A program made the translations under genes and the position numbers. Shown in pieces: positions 6,389 to 13,767 of a DNA stretch of 20,381 nucleotides (position 1 is its first letter; each line of letters begins with the position of its first letter). Origin of the DNA: Lachnospiraceae bacterium. Its GTDB lineage: Bacteria; Bacillota; Clostridia; Lachnospirales; Lachnospiraceae. Location of the stretch: positions 1 to 20,381 of the forward strand of contig JAAWLS010000005.1 in assembly GCA_022798035.1 (NCBI GenBank), in the 5' to 3' direction. The notes beneath the pieces were generated by a model. It saw only the letters and a program-made list of their open reading frames with translations, was not told where the DNA came from and did not search any database.

Positions 6389-6405
6389 TTGGATAAGAAT
6401 AACAC

Positions 6406-6443
6406 TTTTCCAAATATGTGACATCTGTTACAATAGAACAGAT
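6406..6443 (+). promoter_or_regulatory. ilvB promoter with inverted repeat over the -10 box
   Basis: TACAAT (6429-6434) is a good -10 box; TTTTCC (6406-6411) lies 17 bp upstream as a weak -35. A perfect 7-bp inverted repeat, ATCTGTT (6423-6429) and AACAGAT (6437-6443), brackets the -10 box and is a candidate repressor site. There is no T-box or other long leader: only about 30 nt separate the presumed start of transcription from ilvB. Confidence 0.4.
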
Positions 6444-6472
6444 ACAGTATTGAAAAGGCAGAGGTGAGAGAT

Positions 6473-8197
6473 ATGGCAATGGATATAACAGGAAGAAAAT
6501 TATTTGTAAAGTCATTGCTGGAGGAAGGCGTAGATACAGTTTTTGGCTATCCCGGCGGAATGGTGACGGATATTTTAGATGAATTATACAAACATGAGGA
6601 AATAGAGCTGGTGCTTCCGCGCCATGAACAGGGACTGATTCACGAGGCGGAAGGTTACACGAAGGCCACCGGAAAGGTGGGAGTCTGTATTGTAACCAGC
6701 GGCCCGGGGGCAACGAATATTATCACAGGACTGGCAGACGCCCATTATGATAACATTCCTCTGGTGTGTATTACCGGTCAGGTGCCTAGAAATCTCATTG
6801 GCAACGATGCGTTTCAGGAAGTGGATATTGTGGGAATGACCCGCAGCATCACAAAATATGGTGTGACGGTACAGGATAGAAAAGAGCTGGGAAAGATTCT
6901 GAAAATGGCGTTTCACATTGCAAAAACCGGGAAACCGGGGCCGGTGCTGATTGATTTGCCCAAAGACATTCAGACAGCTTTAGGGCCGGGAGAATATCCC
7001 CAGTCTGTCTCTATCCGGGGCTATAAACCCAACGAGAGCGTTCATGTGGGCCAGCTGAAAAAAGGATACAAGCTGCTGAAATCGGCAAAGCGGCCGCTGT
7101 TTTTGATTGGAGGAGGCGTGAATATTGCCGGGGCCAACGATAAAATGCAAAAGCTGGCAGAGAAGAGCCATGTGCCCGTAGTTACCACCGTTATGGGAAA
7201 GGGAGCGATTCCCACAGACCATCCTTATTATGTGGGAAACAGCGGTATGCATGGAAAATATGCAGCAAATATGGCAGTGGGGCAGTGCGATGTGCTGTTT
7301 TCCATTGGAACCCGGTTTAACGACAGAATTACTGGAGATTTGAATGAATTTGCCCCGAAAGCTCAGATTGTACATGTGGATATTGACACGGCGGCTATTT
7401 CCAGGAATGTGGTGGTGGATGTGCCCATTGTGGCGGATGCCAATCTGGCTCTGGAGAAATTACTGGAGTGGGCAGAGCCCCAGGAGACGGAAGACTGGCT
7501 GAACCAGATTCAGGAGTGGGACAAAGAAAATCCGCTGGAAATGCGCAGAGACAAAGGCATGACGCCCCAGATGATTATGGAACATATCAACCAGCAGTTT
7601 CCAGAGGGAATTATTGTCACAGATGTAGGGCAGCATCAGATGTGGGCAGCCCAGTACATAGAGCTGAGTGAGAAAAAGCAGTTTATTACCTCTGGAGGGC
7701 TTGGCACCATGGGGTTTGGATTTCCGGCGGCAATCGGAGCAAAAATCGGCTGTCCGGACAGAGATGTGGTCTGTATCAGCGGCGACGGCGGCATGCAGAT
7801 GAACATTCAGGAGCTGGCAACGGCAATGGTTCAAGACGCCAATGTGATTGTGTGCATTTTGAATAATTATTATCTGGGAATGGTGCGCCAGATGCAGCAG
7901 CTCTTTTACGGTAAGCGGTATGAGGCCACCTGTCTGCGGAGAAGAAAAAACTGTCCCAGAGACTGCAAAGGGCCGAATCCGGCCTGTCCGCCTTATGAGC
8001 CGGACTTTGTCAAGCTGGCGGAGAGCTATGGGGCCTGTGGCATCCGCGTGACGAAGGAGGAAGAGATTACCCCGGCCTTTGAGCGGGCCAGGCAGGAAAA
8101 TACCCCTGTATTGATTGAATTTATGATAGCTACTGAGGAGATTGTGCTGCCCATGGTAAAAGGCGGCAATCCCATGACGGAAATGATTCTGAAATAG
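6473..8197 (+). CDS. ilvB: acetolactate synthase, large (catalytic) subunit
   Basis: Condenses two pyruvates to 2-acetolactate, or pyruvate with 2-ketobutyrate to 2-aceto-2-hydroxybutyrate; this is the first common step of valine, leucine and isoleucine synthesis. The 574-residue protein has the three-domain layout of ThDP enzymes: an N-terminal Pyr domain with FGYPGG and the cofactor-activating Glu52 in RHEQG; a central FAD-binding-like domain; and a C-terminal PP domain with the ThDP/Mg motif beginning GDGG at residue 437 and ending at the NN of ILNNYYLGMVRQ. GAGGTGA supports ATG 6473; GTG 6464 lies inside this site. Unusual is a cysteine-bearing insertion at about residues 487-505, with Cys at 487, 494, 498 and 505, where typical enzymes have only a short loop. 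The regulatory subunit gene follows after 11 bp. Confidence 0.96.
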   Translation: MAMDITGRKLFVKSLLEEGVDTVFGYPGGMVTDILDELYKHEEIELVLPRHEQGLIHEAEGYTKATGKVGVCIVTSGPGATNIITGLADAHYDNIPLVCITGQVPRNLIGNDAFQEVDIVGMTRSITKYGVTVQDRKELGKILKMAFHIAKTGKPGPVLIDLPKDIQTALGPGEYPQSVSIRGYKPNESVHVGQLKKGYKLLKSAKRPLFLIGGGVNIAGANDKMQKLAEKSHVPVVTTVMGKGAIPTDHPYYVGNSGMHGKYAANMAVGQCDVLFSIGTRFNDRITGDLNEFAPKAQIVHVDIDTAAISRNVVVDVPIVADANLALEKLLEWAEPQETEDWLNQIQEWDKENPLEMRRDKGMTPQMIMEHINQQFPEGIIVTDVGQHQMWAAQYIELSEKKQFITSGGLGTMGFGFPAAIGAKIGCPDRDVVCISGDGGMQMNIQELATAMVQDANVIVCILNNYYLGMVRQMQQLFYGKRYEATCLRRRKNCPRDCKGPNPACPPYEPDFVKLAESYGACGIRVTKEEEITPAFERARQENTPVLIEFMIATEEIVLPMVKGGNPMTEMILK

Positions 8198-8208
8198 GGG
8201 GATGTACA

Positions 8209-8730
8209 ATGAAAAACAGATGGATTGCGTTATATGTAGAAAACCAGGTGGGCGTCTTAGCGAAAGTTTCCGGTCTTTTTTCCGGAAAAGCCTATAATCT
8301 GCAGAGCCTTACGGTGGGAACTACGGAGGATGAGACAGTGTCTCGAATGACAATCTGCGTCACCAGCGACGATATCACTTTTGAGCAGATTAAGAAGCAG
8401 TTAAACCGTATGGTGGAGGTTATCAAAGTGATTGACCTTACGGATATGCCCATTCATATGAAAGAAATTTTGTTTGCAAAAGTAAAAGAGTGTTCTGTGG
8501 CAGAGAAGGCAGAACTGTTTCAGATTGCACAGGTATTTCATGTGGAAGTGTCTGACATTGGAACGGACAGCGTTCTGCTGGAGTGCAAGATGACAGAACG
8601 GCGCAACAATGAGCTGATTGATTTACTGCGGAGCAAATACAAACATATCGAAATCGTCCGGGGCGGAGCGGTGGCTATTGAGTCCATCAGTACTTCCTGT
8701 GCCGGCAGAAGCGAATATTTCAGAAAGTAA
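8209..8730 (+). CDS. ilvN: acetolactate synthase, small (regulatory) subunit
   Basis: A 173-residue ACT-domain protein that activates the large subunit and usually confers feedback inhibition by valine or another branched-chain amino acid. An N-terminal ACT domain spans about residues 4-78: RWIALYVENQVGVLAKVSGLF and the following NLQSLTVG are the classic strand-helix pattern with the N-x-x-S-L-x-V-G effector-site segment. The C-terminal part (about 83-160, MKEILFAKVKECSVAEKAEL and on) is the second, ACT-like domain needed for activation. The length fits the long IlvH/IlvN type. It is tightly linked to ilvB (11-bp gap) and followed 10 bp later by the nicotinamidase-like gene, so translation of the three is probably coupled. 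Confidence 0.95.
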   Translation: MKNRWIALYVENQVGVLAKVSGLFSGKAYNLQSLTVGTTEDETVSRMTICVTSDDITFEQIKKQLNRMVEVIKVIDLTDMPIHMKEILFAKVKECSVAEKAELFQIAQVFHVEVSDIGTDSVLLECKMTERRNNELIDLLRSKYKHIEIVRGGAVAIESISTSCAGRSEYFRK

Positions 8731-8740
8731 GGTGAAATCT

Positions 8741-9262
8741 ATGCGTAAAATTTTGGTTGTTGTGGACATGCAGAAAGATTTTATTGACGGTTCCCTGGGA
8801 ACGCCGGAAGCCCAGGCCATTGTGGATTCAGTGATAGAGAAGATGAAAACCTATGACAAAGCGAATATTTATGTGACAAGGGACACCCACAAAGAGGACT
8901 ATCTTGAGACGGAAGAGGGAAAGAATCTTCCTGTGGTACACTGCGTGAAAGAGACGGCAGGCTGGCAGCTGCACCCGAAAATTGAAGCCCTTGCAGATAG
9001 TTCTCATATCATTGACAAGCCGACTTTTGGTTCTCTGAGACTGATGGAACTGCTGAAACAGGAAAATGAAAGAGAGCCTCTGGAAATGGAACTTGTGGGA
9101 TTATGTACGGATATCTGTGTGGTGAGCAATGCCCTTTTGCTGAAAGCGGCTATGCCGGAAAATAAAATCCGTGTGGATAGAACCTGCTGCGCAGGGGTAA
9201 CGCCTGAATCCCATGAAGCTGCACTGATGACTATGAAAATGTGCCAGATAGCGACAGAGTAA
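8741..9262 (+). CDS. isochorismatase-family cysteine hydrolase, nicotinamidase-like
   Basis: A 173-residue cytosolic hydrolase. The catalytic triad of the family is complete: Asp9 in VVVDMQKDF, Lys70 in HCVKETAGW, and Cys126 in GLCTDICVVSN. Asp48 and His50 (TRDTH) and His67 (VVHC) match the metal-binding set of nicotinamidases, which favours a PncA-like activity (nicotinamide to nicotinate plus ammonia, feeding NAD salvage) over isochorismatase itself. At 173 residues it is somewhat shorter than typical PncA, and other amides remain possible. ATG 8741 is preceded by AAGGTGA, and the gene follows ilvN by only 10 bp. The pathway link to acetolactate synthase is not obvious; co-expression may simply be operon convenience. 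Confidence 0.85.
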   Translation: MRKILVVVDMQKDFIDGSLGTPEAQAIVDSVIEKMKTYDKANIYVTRDTHKEDYLETEEGKNLPVVHCVKETAGWQLHPKIEALADSSHIIDKPTFGSLRLMELLKQENEREPLEMELVGLCTDICVVSNALLLKAAMPENKIRVDRTCCAGVTPESHEAALMTMKMCQIATE

Positions 9263-9299
9263 GTCCGATAACCGTGAGAAAGTCCAGAGGAGAGCGGCC

Positions 9300-9941
9300 G
9301 TGTATTTTGTATATGGAGAAACAGAGACAGAGTATTTAAAAAAGAAGGACAGGAAGCTGGCGGAGGTTATTGACAAAATCGGACATGTGAAGCGTGAGGT
9401 GGACCCGGATTTGTTTTCTGCGGTAGTTCATCACATTGTGGGCCAGCAGATTTCCACAAAAGCGCAGCATACCATCTGGCAGAGAATGCGGGATGTTTAT
9501 GGGCAGATGACGCCTGATGCCATTGGAAATACAGAGACAAGCCAGCTGCAGTCTTTTGGCATAACTTTCCGGAAAGCAGAGTATATCAAGGATTTTGCAG
9601 GGAAAGTCCTGCGGGATGAGTTCAATTTGGCGGCAGTGGAGCAGATGCCGGATGAGGAAGCCATTGCCGCATTGTCCGGATTGAAAGGGATAGGCGTGTG
9701 GACGGCAGAGATGATACTGCTGTTCTGTCTTCAGAGGCCGAATGTGTTCAGCTATGGAGATTTGGCGATTTTGAGAGGGATGCGGATGGTTTACCATCAC
9801 AGGAAAATTGACAGGGAGCTGTTTGAAAAATACCGCAGACGGCTGTCTCCATACTGCAGCGTGGCCAGTCTGTATTTTTGGGCAGTGGCGGGAGGCGCCG
9901 TTGAAGGAATGAAAGATTATGCACCTCAGAAGAGAAAATAG
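9300..9941 (+). CDS. AlkA-like DNA-3-methyladenine glycosylase (HhH-GPD)
   Basis: A base-excision repair enzyme that removes alkylated purines from DNA. The 213-residue protein carries the HhH-GPD core only: LFSAVVHHIVGQQISTKAQ is the family's entry helix, LKGIGVW (residues 128-134) is the helix-hairpin-helix with the G-x-G-x-W turn, and GDLAILRGM contains the catalytic Asp154. There are no four C-terminal cysteines, so it lacks the iron-sulfur cluster of Nth/MutY-type members, and the N-terminal beta domain of E. coli AlkA is absent. GTG 9300 is chosen because GAGGAGAG precedes it by about eight bases and the next Met would delete part of the protein. It lies 37 bp after the nicotinamidase-like gene and may be the last gene of the ilvBN transcript. 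Confidence 0.88.
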   Translation: MYFVYGETETEYLKKKDRKLAEVIDKIGHVKREVDPDLFSAVVHHIVGQQISTKAQHTIWQRMRDVYGQMTPDAIGNTETSQLQSFGITFRKAEYIKDFAGKVLRDEFNLAAVEQMPDEEAIAALSGLKGIGVWTAEMILLFCLQRPNVFSYGDLAILRGMRMVYHHRKIDRELFEKYRRRLSPYCSVASLYFWAVAGGAVEGMKDYAPQKRK

Positions 9942-9977
9942 GATTTGTCCGGGCAGGCGGAGACGGGAGGTGTCTGC

Positions 9978-10110
9978 GCTGAAAGGTATAAAAGGGGGCT
10001 GCTGCAAAATAGCAGGTTCCTGCGGGATAAGGTACAGATATTATTATGCTGTAACGATATCCGGCAGAACCGCCGTATTTTGCAGCAGCCCTCTTTGCCG
10101 GCATTTCAAC
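9978..10110. repeat. long palindrome between convergent genes
   Basis: A 20-bp stem (9991-10010 with 10077-10096, all Watson-Crick except one G-T) contains the perfect 15-bp core GGGCTGCTGCAAAAT and its complement. Pairing continues imperfectly inwards (GCAGGTTC near 10012 against GAACCGC near 10067) and outwards (GCTGAAAGG at 9978-9986 against CATTTCAAC at 10102-10110), so about 130 bp can fold into one long hairpin. It fills the space between the plus-strand glycosylase and the minus-strand flavin reductase and could end transcription from both sides, but its length and lack of clean T-runs look more like an inserted palindromic element. Confidence 0.65.
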
Positions 10111-10135
10111 ATCCGGTTAAAATGGATTCCTGTAA

Positions 10136-10654
10136 TTACCTGGCCAAAATATCTACAATTTCCCCGATATACATGGTGTGCAGATTGCCGTCATCTTTGC
10201 CGGAATACCATTTTTCCTTAATTTCCGGGCTTAAGAAGTGAGCTTCTGTGATAGGTACGGCAGCTTTTTTCTTACAGAGCAGTACGAAATTCCCTTCATC
10301 CACATATGGAATATTGTCTTTGTAGTCTAGGGTCAGACCGGATGTTTTAAATTTATCTTCCATCCGTCCGGAGACAATTCCAAAATATTTCAAATCATTT
10401 TTAAATTTCTGGTCAAAAAAAGTGCAGGAGAAGTATTCTCCATTGTCAATAAACTTCTTGGTGTATCTGTTTTCACGGACAAAAATAAAAGCGGTATTCT
10501 GTCCCCAGAGGACGCCAAACCCTCCCCAGCTTGCAGTCATGCCATTGACTTTTTCCTGATTACCGGCGGTGATTATCATCCATTCATCTGCCAGCTTGGT
10601 AAAAGGATTGAGTTCTAATAAATCAATTGGATAAGGTTGAAACTGATGATGCAT
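10136..10654 (-). CDS. flavin reductase-like FMN-binding split-barrel protein
   Basis: A 172-residue cytosolic protein of the flavin reductase-like/split-barrel superfamily, which binds FMN and often transfers electrons from NAD(P)H to free flavin or a partner. Visible features are the N-terminal strand WMIITAGN, the NGMTASWGGFGVLWGQNTAFIFVRE segment (the M-T-A-S-W-G core is the FMN-phosphate region of the family), SCTFFDQKFKNDLKYFG, and the C-terminal MYIGEIVDIL strand. AAAGGAG precedes ATG 10654. The gene stands alone on this strand, converging on the DNA glycosylase. Its leader contains a striking 17-bp hairpin (10714-10765) about 60 bp before the start. The electron donor and partner cannot be told from the sequence. 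Confidence 0.85.
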   Translation of the reverse strand: MHHQFQPYPIDLLELNPFTKLADEWMIITAGNQEKVNGMTASWGGFGVLWGQNTAFIFVRENRYTKKFIDNGEYFSCTFFDQKFKNDLKYFGIVSGRMEDKFKTSGLTLDYKDNIPYVDEGNFVLLCKKKAAVPITEAHFLSPEIKEKWYSGKDDGNLHTMYIGEIVDILAR

Positions 10655-10713
10655 AATAAGTCTCCTTTGCTGTTTTATGAAAGATTTGTAACTGCAGATG
10701 AAAAGCAGTTATA

Positions 10714-10765
10714 GTACCCTCAGCGAACAAAGGAACACACACCCCCTTGTTCACTGAGGGTACTT
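10714..10765 (-). other. strong hairpin in the flavin reductase 5' region
   Basis: AGTACCCTCAG(C)GAACAA at 10714-10731 pairs with TTGTTC(A)CTGAGGGTACT at 10748-10765: 17 pairs interrupted by one C/A mismatch, around a 16-nt C/A-rich loop. A smaller AACTGC/GCAGTT hairpin (10691-10711) lies between it and the gene. With no T-run on either strand it is not a standard terminator. It is probably part of the transcript leader or an operator for the flavin reductase gene. Confidence 0.5.
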
Positions 10766-10868
10766 TGAGTATACATCATTTTCCTTTTGTTTAGATATGC
10801 AGAAAAGTTATTAAAATACGGATATATATAAAATAGAATTATGGGAAATATAAGCCCTGGGAATAATC

Positions 10869-10897
10869 TTGACAGTTATGTAAAAAAGTATAATAAT
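10869..10897 (+). promoter_or_regulatory. ilvE promoter
   Basis: TTGACA (10869-10874), a 17-bp spacer and AATAAT (10892-10897) form a good housekeeping promoter (11 of 12 consensus bases). A TATAAT at 10889-10894 is also present but only 14 bp from the -35. Transcription would start near 10904, giving ilvE a leader of about 290 nt that contains the large structure at 10914-11089. Confidence 0.7.
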
Positions 10898-10913
10898 TGT
10901 AAAAAAGTAATTT

Positions 10914-11089
10914 GTAACTATTCAGAACCCCATGGAAATAGAAAGTCAGACCGTTCAAATTTAATTTGAAAAGGGCTGAATTACTATTTCCATGAGGGTG
11001 ATAATCCCTTCAGCCACAGACAAAAGCCCTGTTAAAGGCGCATGACAGCGTAGCTGGAATGTCTGTGGCTTGGGGTTCTGAATGGTTAC
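10914..11089 (+). ncRNA. structured RNA element in the ilvE leader, family unknown
   Basis: The transcript can fold into a four-helix junction. Helix 1: 10914-10931 with 11072-11089, 18 consecutive pairs with one T-G, ACCCC meeting GGGGT. Helix 2: CATGGAAATAG (10931-10941) with CTATTTCCATG (10984-10994), 11 pairs (10931 and its competing partner aside), capped by a TTCAAA/TTTGAA hairpin (10954-10970). Helix 3: AGGG/CCCT (10995-11009). Helix 4: AGCCACAGAC (11012-11021) with GTCTGTGGCT (11061-11070), 10 pairs, with further structure inside. It begins about ten bases after the expected transcription start and ends 104 bp before ilvE. I do not recognise a T-box (no GGTGGNACCGCG-type box), SAM, lysine, cobalamin or c-di-GMP riboswitch. 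No T-run follows, so premature termination is not an obvious mechanism. It could be a new cis-regulatory RNA, a stable small RNA, or a palindromic mobile element. Confidence 0.5.
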
Positions 11090-11148
11090 CGTAAGTTACA
11101 GTTATAGCCAGAATCTGCAGATATGAAAAACAGACTGCCGATAGGACA

Positions 11149-11163
11149 GCCTGCAATGCAGGC
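11149..11163 (+). other. small hairpin before the ilvE ribosome binding site
   Basis: GCCTGC (11149-11154) and GCAGGC (11158-11163) form a perfect 6-bp stem with an AAT loop, 19 bases before the ribosome binding site. An alternative pairing of CTGCC (11135-11139) with GGCAG (11161-11165) competes with it, which would allow leader-dependent switching, though nothing proves it. Confidence 0.35.
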
Positions 11164-11193
11164 AGAAGCGCAAATCAGGATGGAGGAGACGTT

Positions 11194-12258
11194 ATGGATA
11201 TCAAATTTATAAAAAGAGATGAGTTAAAAGAGAAACCAGACCAGAAAAATCTGGGATTTGGCAAATATATGACAGACTATATGTTTGTGATGGACTGGGA
11301 TAAAGGGACAGGCTGGCACGATGCCAGAATTGAGCCGTATGGCCCTGTGGAAATCAATCCTTCCTGTGTGACGCTTCACTATGCCCAGGAGACATTTGAG
11401 GGGCTGAAGGCGTATCGCACCAAAGAGGACAAAATCTTGCTGTTTCGTCCGGAAATGAATGCCAGAAGAATGATTACTTCCAATGAGCGTCTGTGTATGC
11501 CGGGATTTCCGGAGGATATGTTTGTGGAAGCCATAGAAGAACTGGTGAAAGTGGAGCGGGACTGGATTCCCTCAGAACCGGGAACTTCCCTGTACATTCG
11601 TCCTTTTGTGTTTGCCACAGAGGCATCTTTAGGGGTTCATATGGCTATTTCTTACAAGTTTATGATTATCTGCTGTCCGGTAGGCGCTTATTATCCGGAG
11701 GGCATTAACCCAGTGAAAATTCTGGTGGAAGACGAGTTGGTACGTGCAGTGAAAGGCGGAACCGGAAACACAAAATGCGGTGGAAACTATGCGGCTTCTA
11801 TTTTAGGCCAGGTGAGAGCGGAAGAAAAGGGATGTACCCAGGTGCTGTGGCTGGACGGCGTTCACAGAAAATACGTGGAAGAAGTGGGTACCATGAACAT
11901 CATGTTTAAAATCAATGGGGAAATCTATACAGCGCCTATTGAGGGAACAGTCCTTCCAGGTGTTACCAGAGATTCCATCCTTCATATTTTAAAAGATTGG
12001 GGTTATAAAGTAAACGAGACGCATCTCTCCGTAGATGATTTGATGAAAGCAGGACATGACGGCACGTTAGAGGAGTCGTTCGGCACGGGAACAGCGGCAG
12101 TCATTTCTCCGGTAGGTGAGTTCGTATACAAAGATGATTCCGTAATCGTAAATGATTTTAAGATAGGAGAATTGACACAGCGTCTCTACGATTATCTCAC
12201 AGGAATTCAGTGGGGAAATGAGACAGATAAGTACGGATGGACACGGGAAGTAAAATAG
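11194..12258 (+). CDS. ilvE: branched-chain amino acid aminotransferase
   Basis: A PLP enzyme that interconverts leucine, isoleucine and valine with their 2-keto acids using glutamate/2-oxoglutarate, the last step of branched-chain synthesis. The 354-residue length is that of the long (BCAT-type) class IV aminotransferases. Seen in order: YAQETFEGLKAYR with the substrate-loop residues, FRPEMNARRM, SLYIRPFVFATE, the PLP-binding Lys194 in GNTKCGGNYAAS, EEVGTMNIMF with the conserved Glu, LPGVTRDSIL, and EESFGTGTAAVISPVG for the phosphate-binding turn. GGAGGAG lies five bases before ATG 11194. It is monocistronic behind its own promoter and a structured leader, apart from ilvBN, so its control may differ from theirs. 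Confidence 0.96.
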   Translation: MDIKFIKRDELKEKPDQKNLGFGKYMTDYMFVMDWDKGTGWHDARIEPYGPVEINPSCVTLHYAQETFEGLKAYRTKEDKILLFRPEMNARRMITSNERLCMPGFPEDMFVEAIEELVKVERDWIPSEPGTSLYIRPFVFATEASLGVHMAISYKFMIICCPVGAYYPEGINPVKILVEDELVRAVKGGTGNTKCGGNYAASILGQVRAEEKGCTQVLWLDGVHRKYVEEVGTMNIMFKINGEIYTAPIEGTVLPGVTRDSILHILKDWGYKVNETHLSVDDLMKAGHDGTLEESFGTGTAAVISPVGEFVYKDDSVIVNDFKIGELTQRLYDYLTGIQWGNETDKYGWTREVK

Positions 12259-12334
12259 AGAGTTTTGAGAAATGTGCACGCATTTTGGTGAGGGAGCATA
12301 CACTATAAATAAGTGTAGAAATTGAGAGGTGTTT

Positions 12335-13603
12335 ATGCAAAATCATCAATTGCGTGCAGCGCAGGTAAATCATGTGGACAATGGGACAATGAAGATTCAG
12401 GTAACTTCCACTGTGGGGTTAATTCCCGTGGAAAATGCCAGAGTTACCATTTCCTACACAGGAGACCCGGAGAATACATTAGAACAGATTTCCACCAATG
12501 CAGAAGGCCAGTCTGAGGTTTTGACCCTTGCGGCGCCCCCTTTGGAATACAGTATGGAGCCGGACCAGTCGCAGCCTTATGCTGAATATACGGTAGAGGT
12601 GGAAGCGGAAGGATATCGTCCCGTCAGTGTGGAAGGAGTGGATGTTTTCTCGGGAGAGCTGTCTCTTCAAAATGTGAAGATGGAGCCCTTGGAAGTGTCG
12701 GAACAAGATATGAAAAATATTGTGATTCCTGCAAACACTCTTTTCGGCAATTTTCCGCCCAAGATTGCGGAGGCAGAAATCAAACCTGTGGACGAGAGCG
12801 GAGAGATTGTCTTAAGCAGGGTAGTGGTTCCGGAATATGTGGTGGTTCACGACGGTACTCCGGGAGATTCCACAGCCGGGGATTATTATGTAAAATACAA
12901 AGATTATATTAAAAATGTGGCTTCTAGTGAAATCTATGCTACTTGGCCGGACAGCACCATCCGGGCCAATATTCTGGCTATCATGTCGTTTACCATGAAC
13001 CGGGTGTATACGGAGTGGTACCGCAACAAGGGCTATGATTTCACCATTACCTCCTCCACTGCCTATGACCACAAATGGGTCTATGGGAGAAATTATTTTG
13101 CCAGCATTTCCCGTGTTGTAGATGAGATGTTCACGAATTTTCTGTCCAGACCCAACGTAAAACAGCCGATTTTGACCCAGTACTGTGATGGACAGAGAGT
13201 TACCTGCCCCAATTGGCTGAGCCAGTGGGGCTCTAAATATCTGGGGGACCAAAATTACAGCGCGATAGAGATTCTTCGTTACTACTATGGGAGCAACATG
13301 TATATTAACGAGGCAGAGGAAATCTCCGGGATTCCAGCGTCCTGGCCCAGAGAGAATCTCCAGGTGGGCTCCACCGGACAGAAAGTGCGTCAGATGCAGG
13401 AGCAGTTAAACCGTATTGCACAGGTGTACACATCCATTCCCAGAATTACGGCGGACGGTTCTTTTGGTCCGGCGACGCAGACGGCTGTCCGCAGATTTCA
13501 GTCTGTGTTTGGTCTGCCTCAGACCGGAGTGGTGGATTATGCCACCTGGTATAAAATTTCTGAAATTTATGTGGGAGTGACCAGGATTGCCGAGCTGGTA
13601 TGA
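12335..13603 (+). CDS. peptidoglycan-binding protein with N-terminal beta-sandwich region
   Basis: A 422-residue protein of a clostridial type often annotated simply as peptidoglycan-binding. Residues about 10-110 look like a carboxypeptidase-regulatory or Ig-like beta-sandwich (VENARVTISYTG and YTVEVEAEGYRPVSVEGVDV). A central region (about 185-330) has IRANILAIMSFTMNRVYTEW, YDFTITSSTAYDHKWVYGR, QYCDGQRVTCPNWLSQWGS and AIEILRYYYGSN, reminiscent of the SpoIID/LytB amidase-activator layout. The C-terminal PG_binding_1 repeat (about 342-415) contains LQVGSTGQKVRQMQEQLN and DGSFGPATQTAVRRFQ. No signal peptide or membrane segment is visible, which is odd for a wall-binding protein; release by lysis, non-classical export or a mother-cell role in spore formation could explain it. 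GAGAGGTG supports ATG 12335. It begins 76 bp after ilvE. Confidence 0.75.
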   Translation: MQNHQLRAAQVNHVDNGTMKIQVTSTVGLIPVENARVTISYTGDPENTLEQISTNAEGQSEVLTLAAPPLEYSMEPDQSQPYAEYTVEVEAEGYRPVSVEGVDVFSGELSLQNVKMEPLEVSEQDMKNIVIPANTLFGNFPPKIAEAEIKPVDESGEIVLSRVVVPEYVVVHDGTPGDSTAGDYYVKYKDYIKNVASSEIYATWPDSTIRANILAIMSFTMNRVYTEWYRNKGYDFTITSSTAYDHKWVYGRNYFASISRVVDEMFTNFLSRPNVKQPILTQYCDGQRVTCPNWLSQWGSKYLGDQNYSAIEILRYYYGSNMYINEAEEISGIPASWPRENLQVGSTGQKVRQMQEQLNRIAQVYTSIPRITADGSFGPATQTAVRRFQSVFGLPQTGVVDYATWYKISEIYVGVTRIAELV

Positions 13604-13688
13604 CGAGTTCGGCCCAGGCAGATATGAGATGAATTTCCAGTTTGAAAAGTCGAAAATCTTTTTGTATCAAAGGAATGATTTTTACTGA

Positions 13689-13717
13689 TTGACAAAACGC
13701 TGGGAAAAAGGTACAGT
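13689..13717 (+). promoter_or_regulatory. rubrerythrin promoter
   Basis: TTGACA (13689-13694), a 17-bp spacer and TACAGT (13712-13717) match a strong sigma-A-type promoter 50 bp before the rubrerythrin start. No clear PerR-like or other inverted repeat was found next to it. Confidence 0.75.
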
Positions 13718-13767
13718 AGATGGGTAACTACAAAAAGATACAATCGCGATGAATGAAAGGGGAAAAT

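Noticed and set aside
9919..10241. Overlapping reading frames of about 100 codons after the DNA glycosylase
   Set aside because: They lie on the long palindrome and on the complementary strand of the flavin reductase gene, and the translations look non-protein-like (Arg/Cys-rich).
10904..11190. T-box leucine/isoleucine leader before ilvE
   Set aside because: No T-box sequence, no antiterminator/terminator pair and no T-run before the start codon.
13590..13614. Hairpin at the end of the peptidoglycan-binding gene as terminator
   Set aside because: An eight-pair stem exists but overlaps the stop codon and has no T-run.
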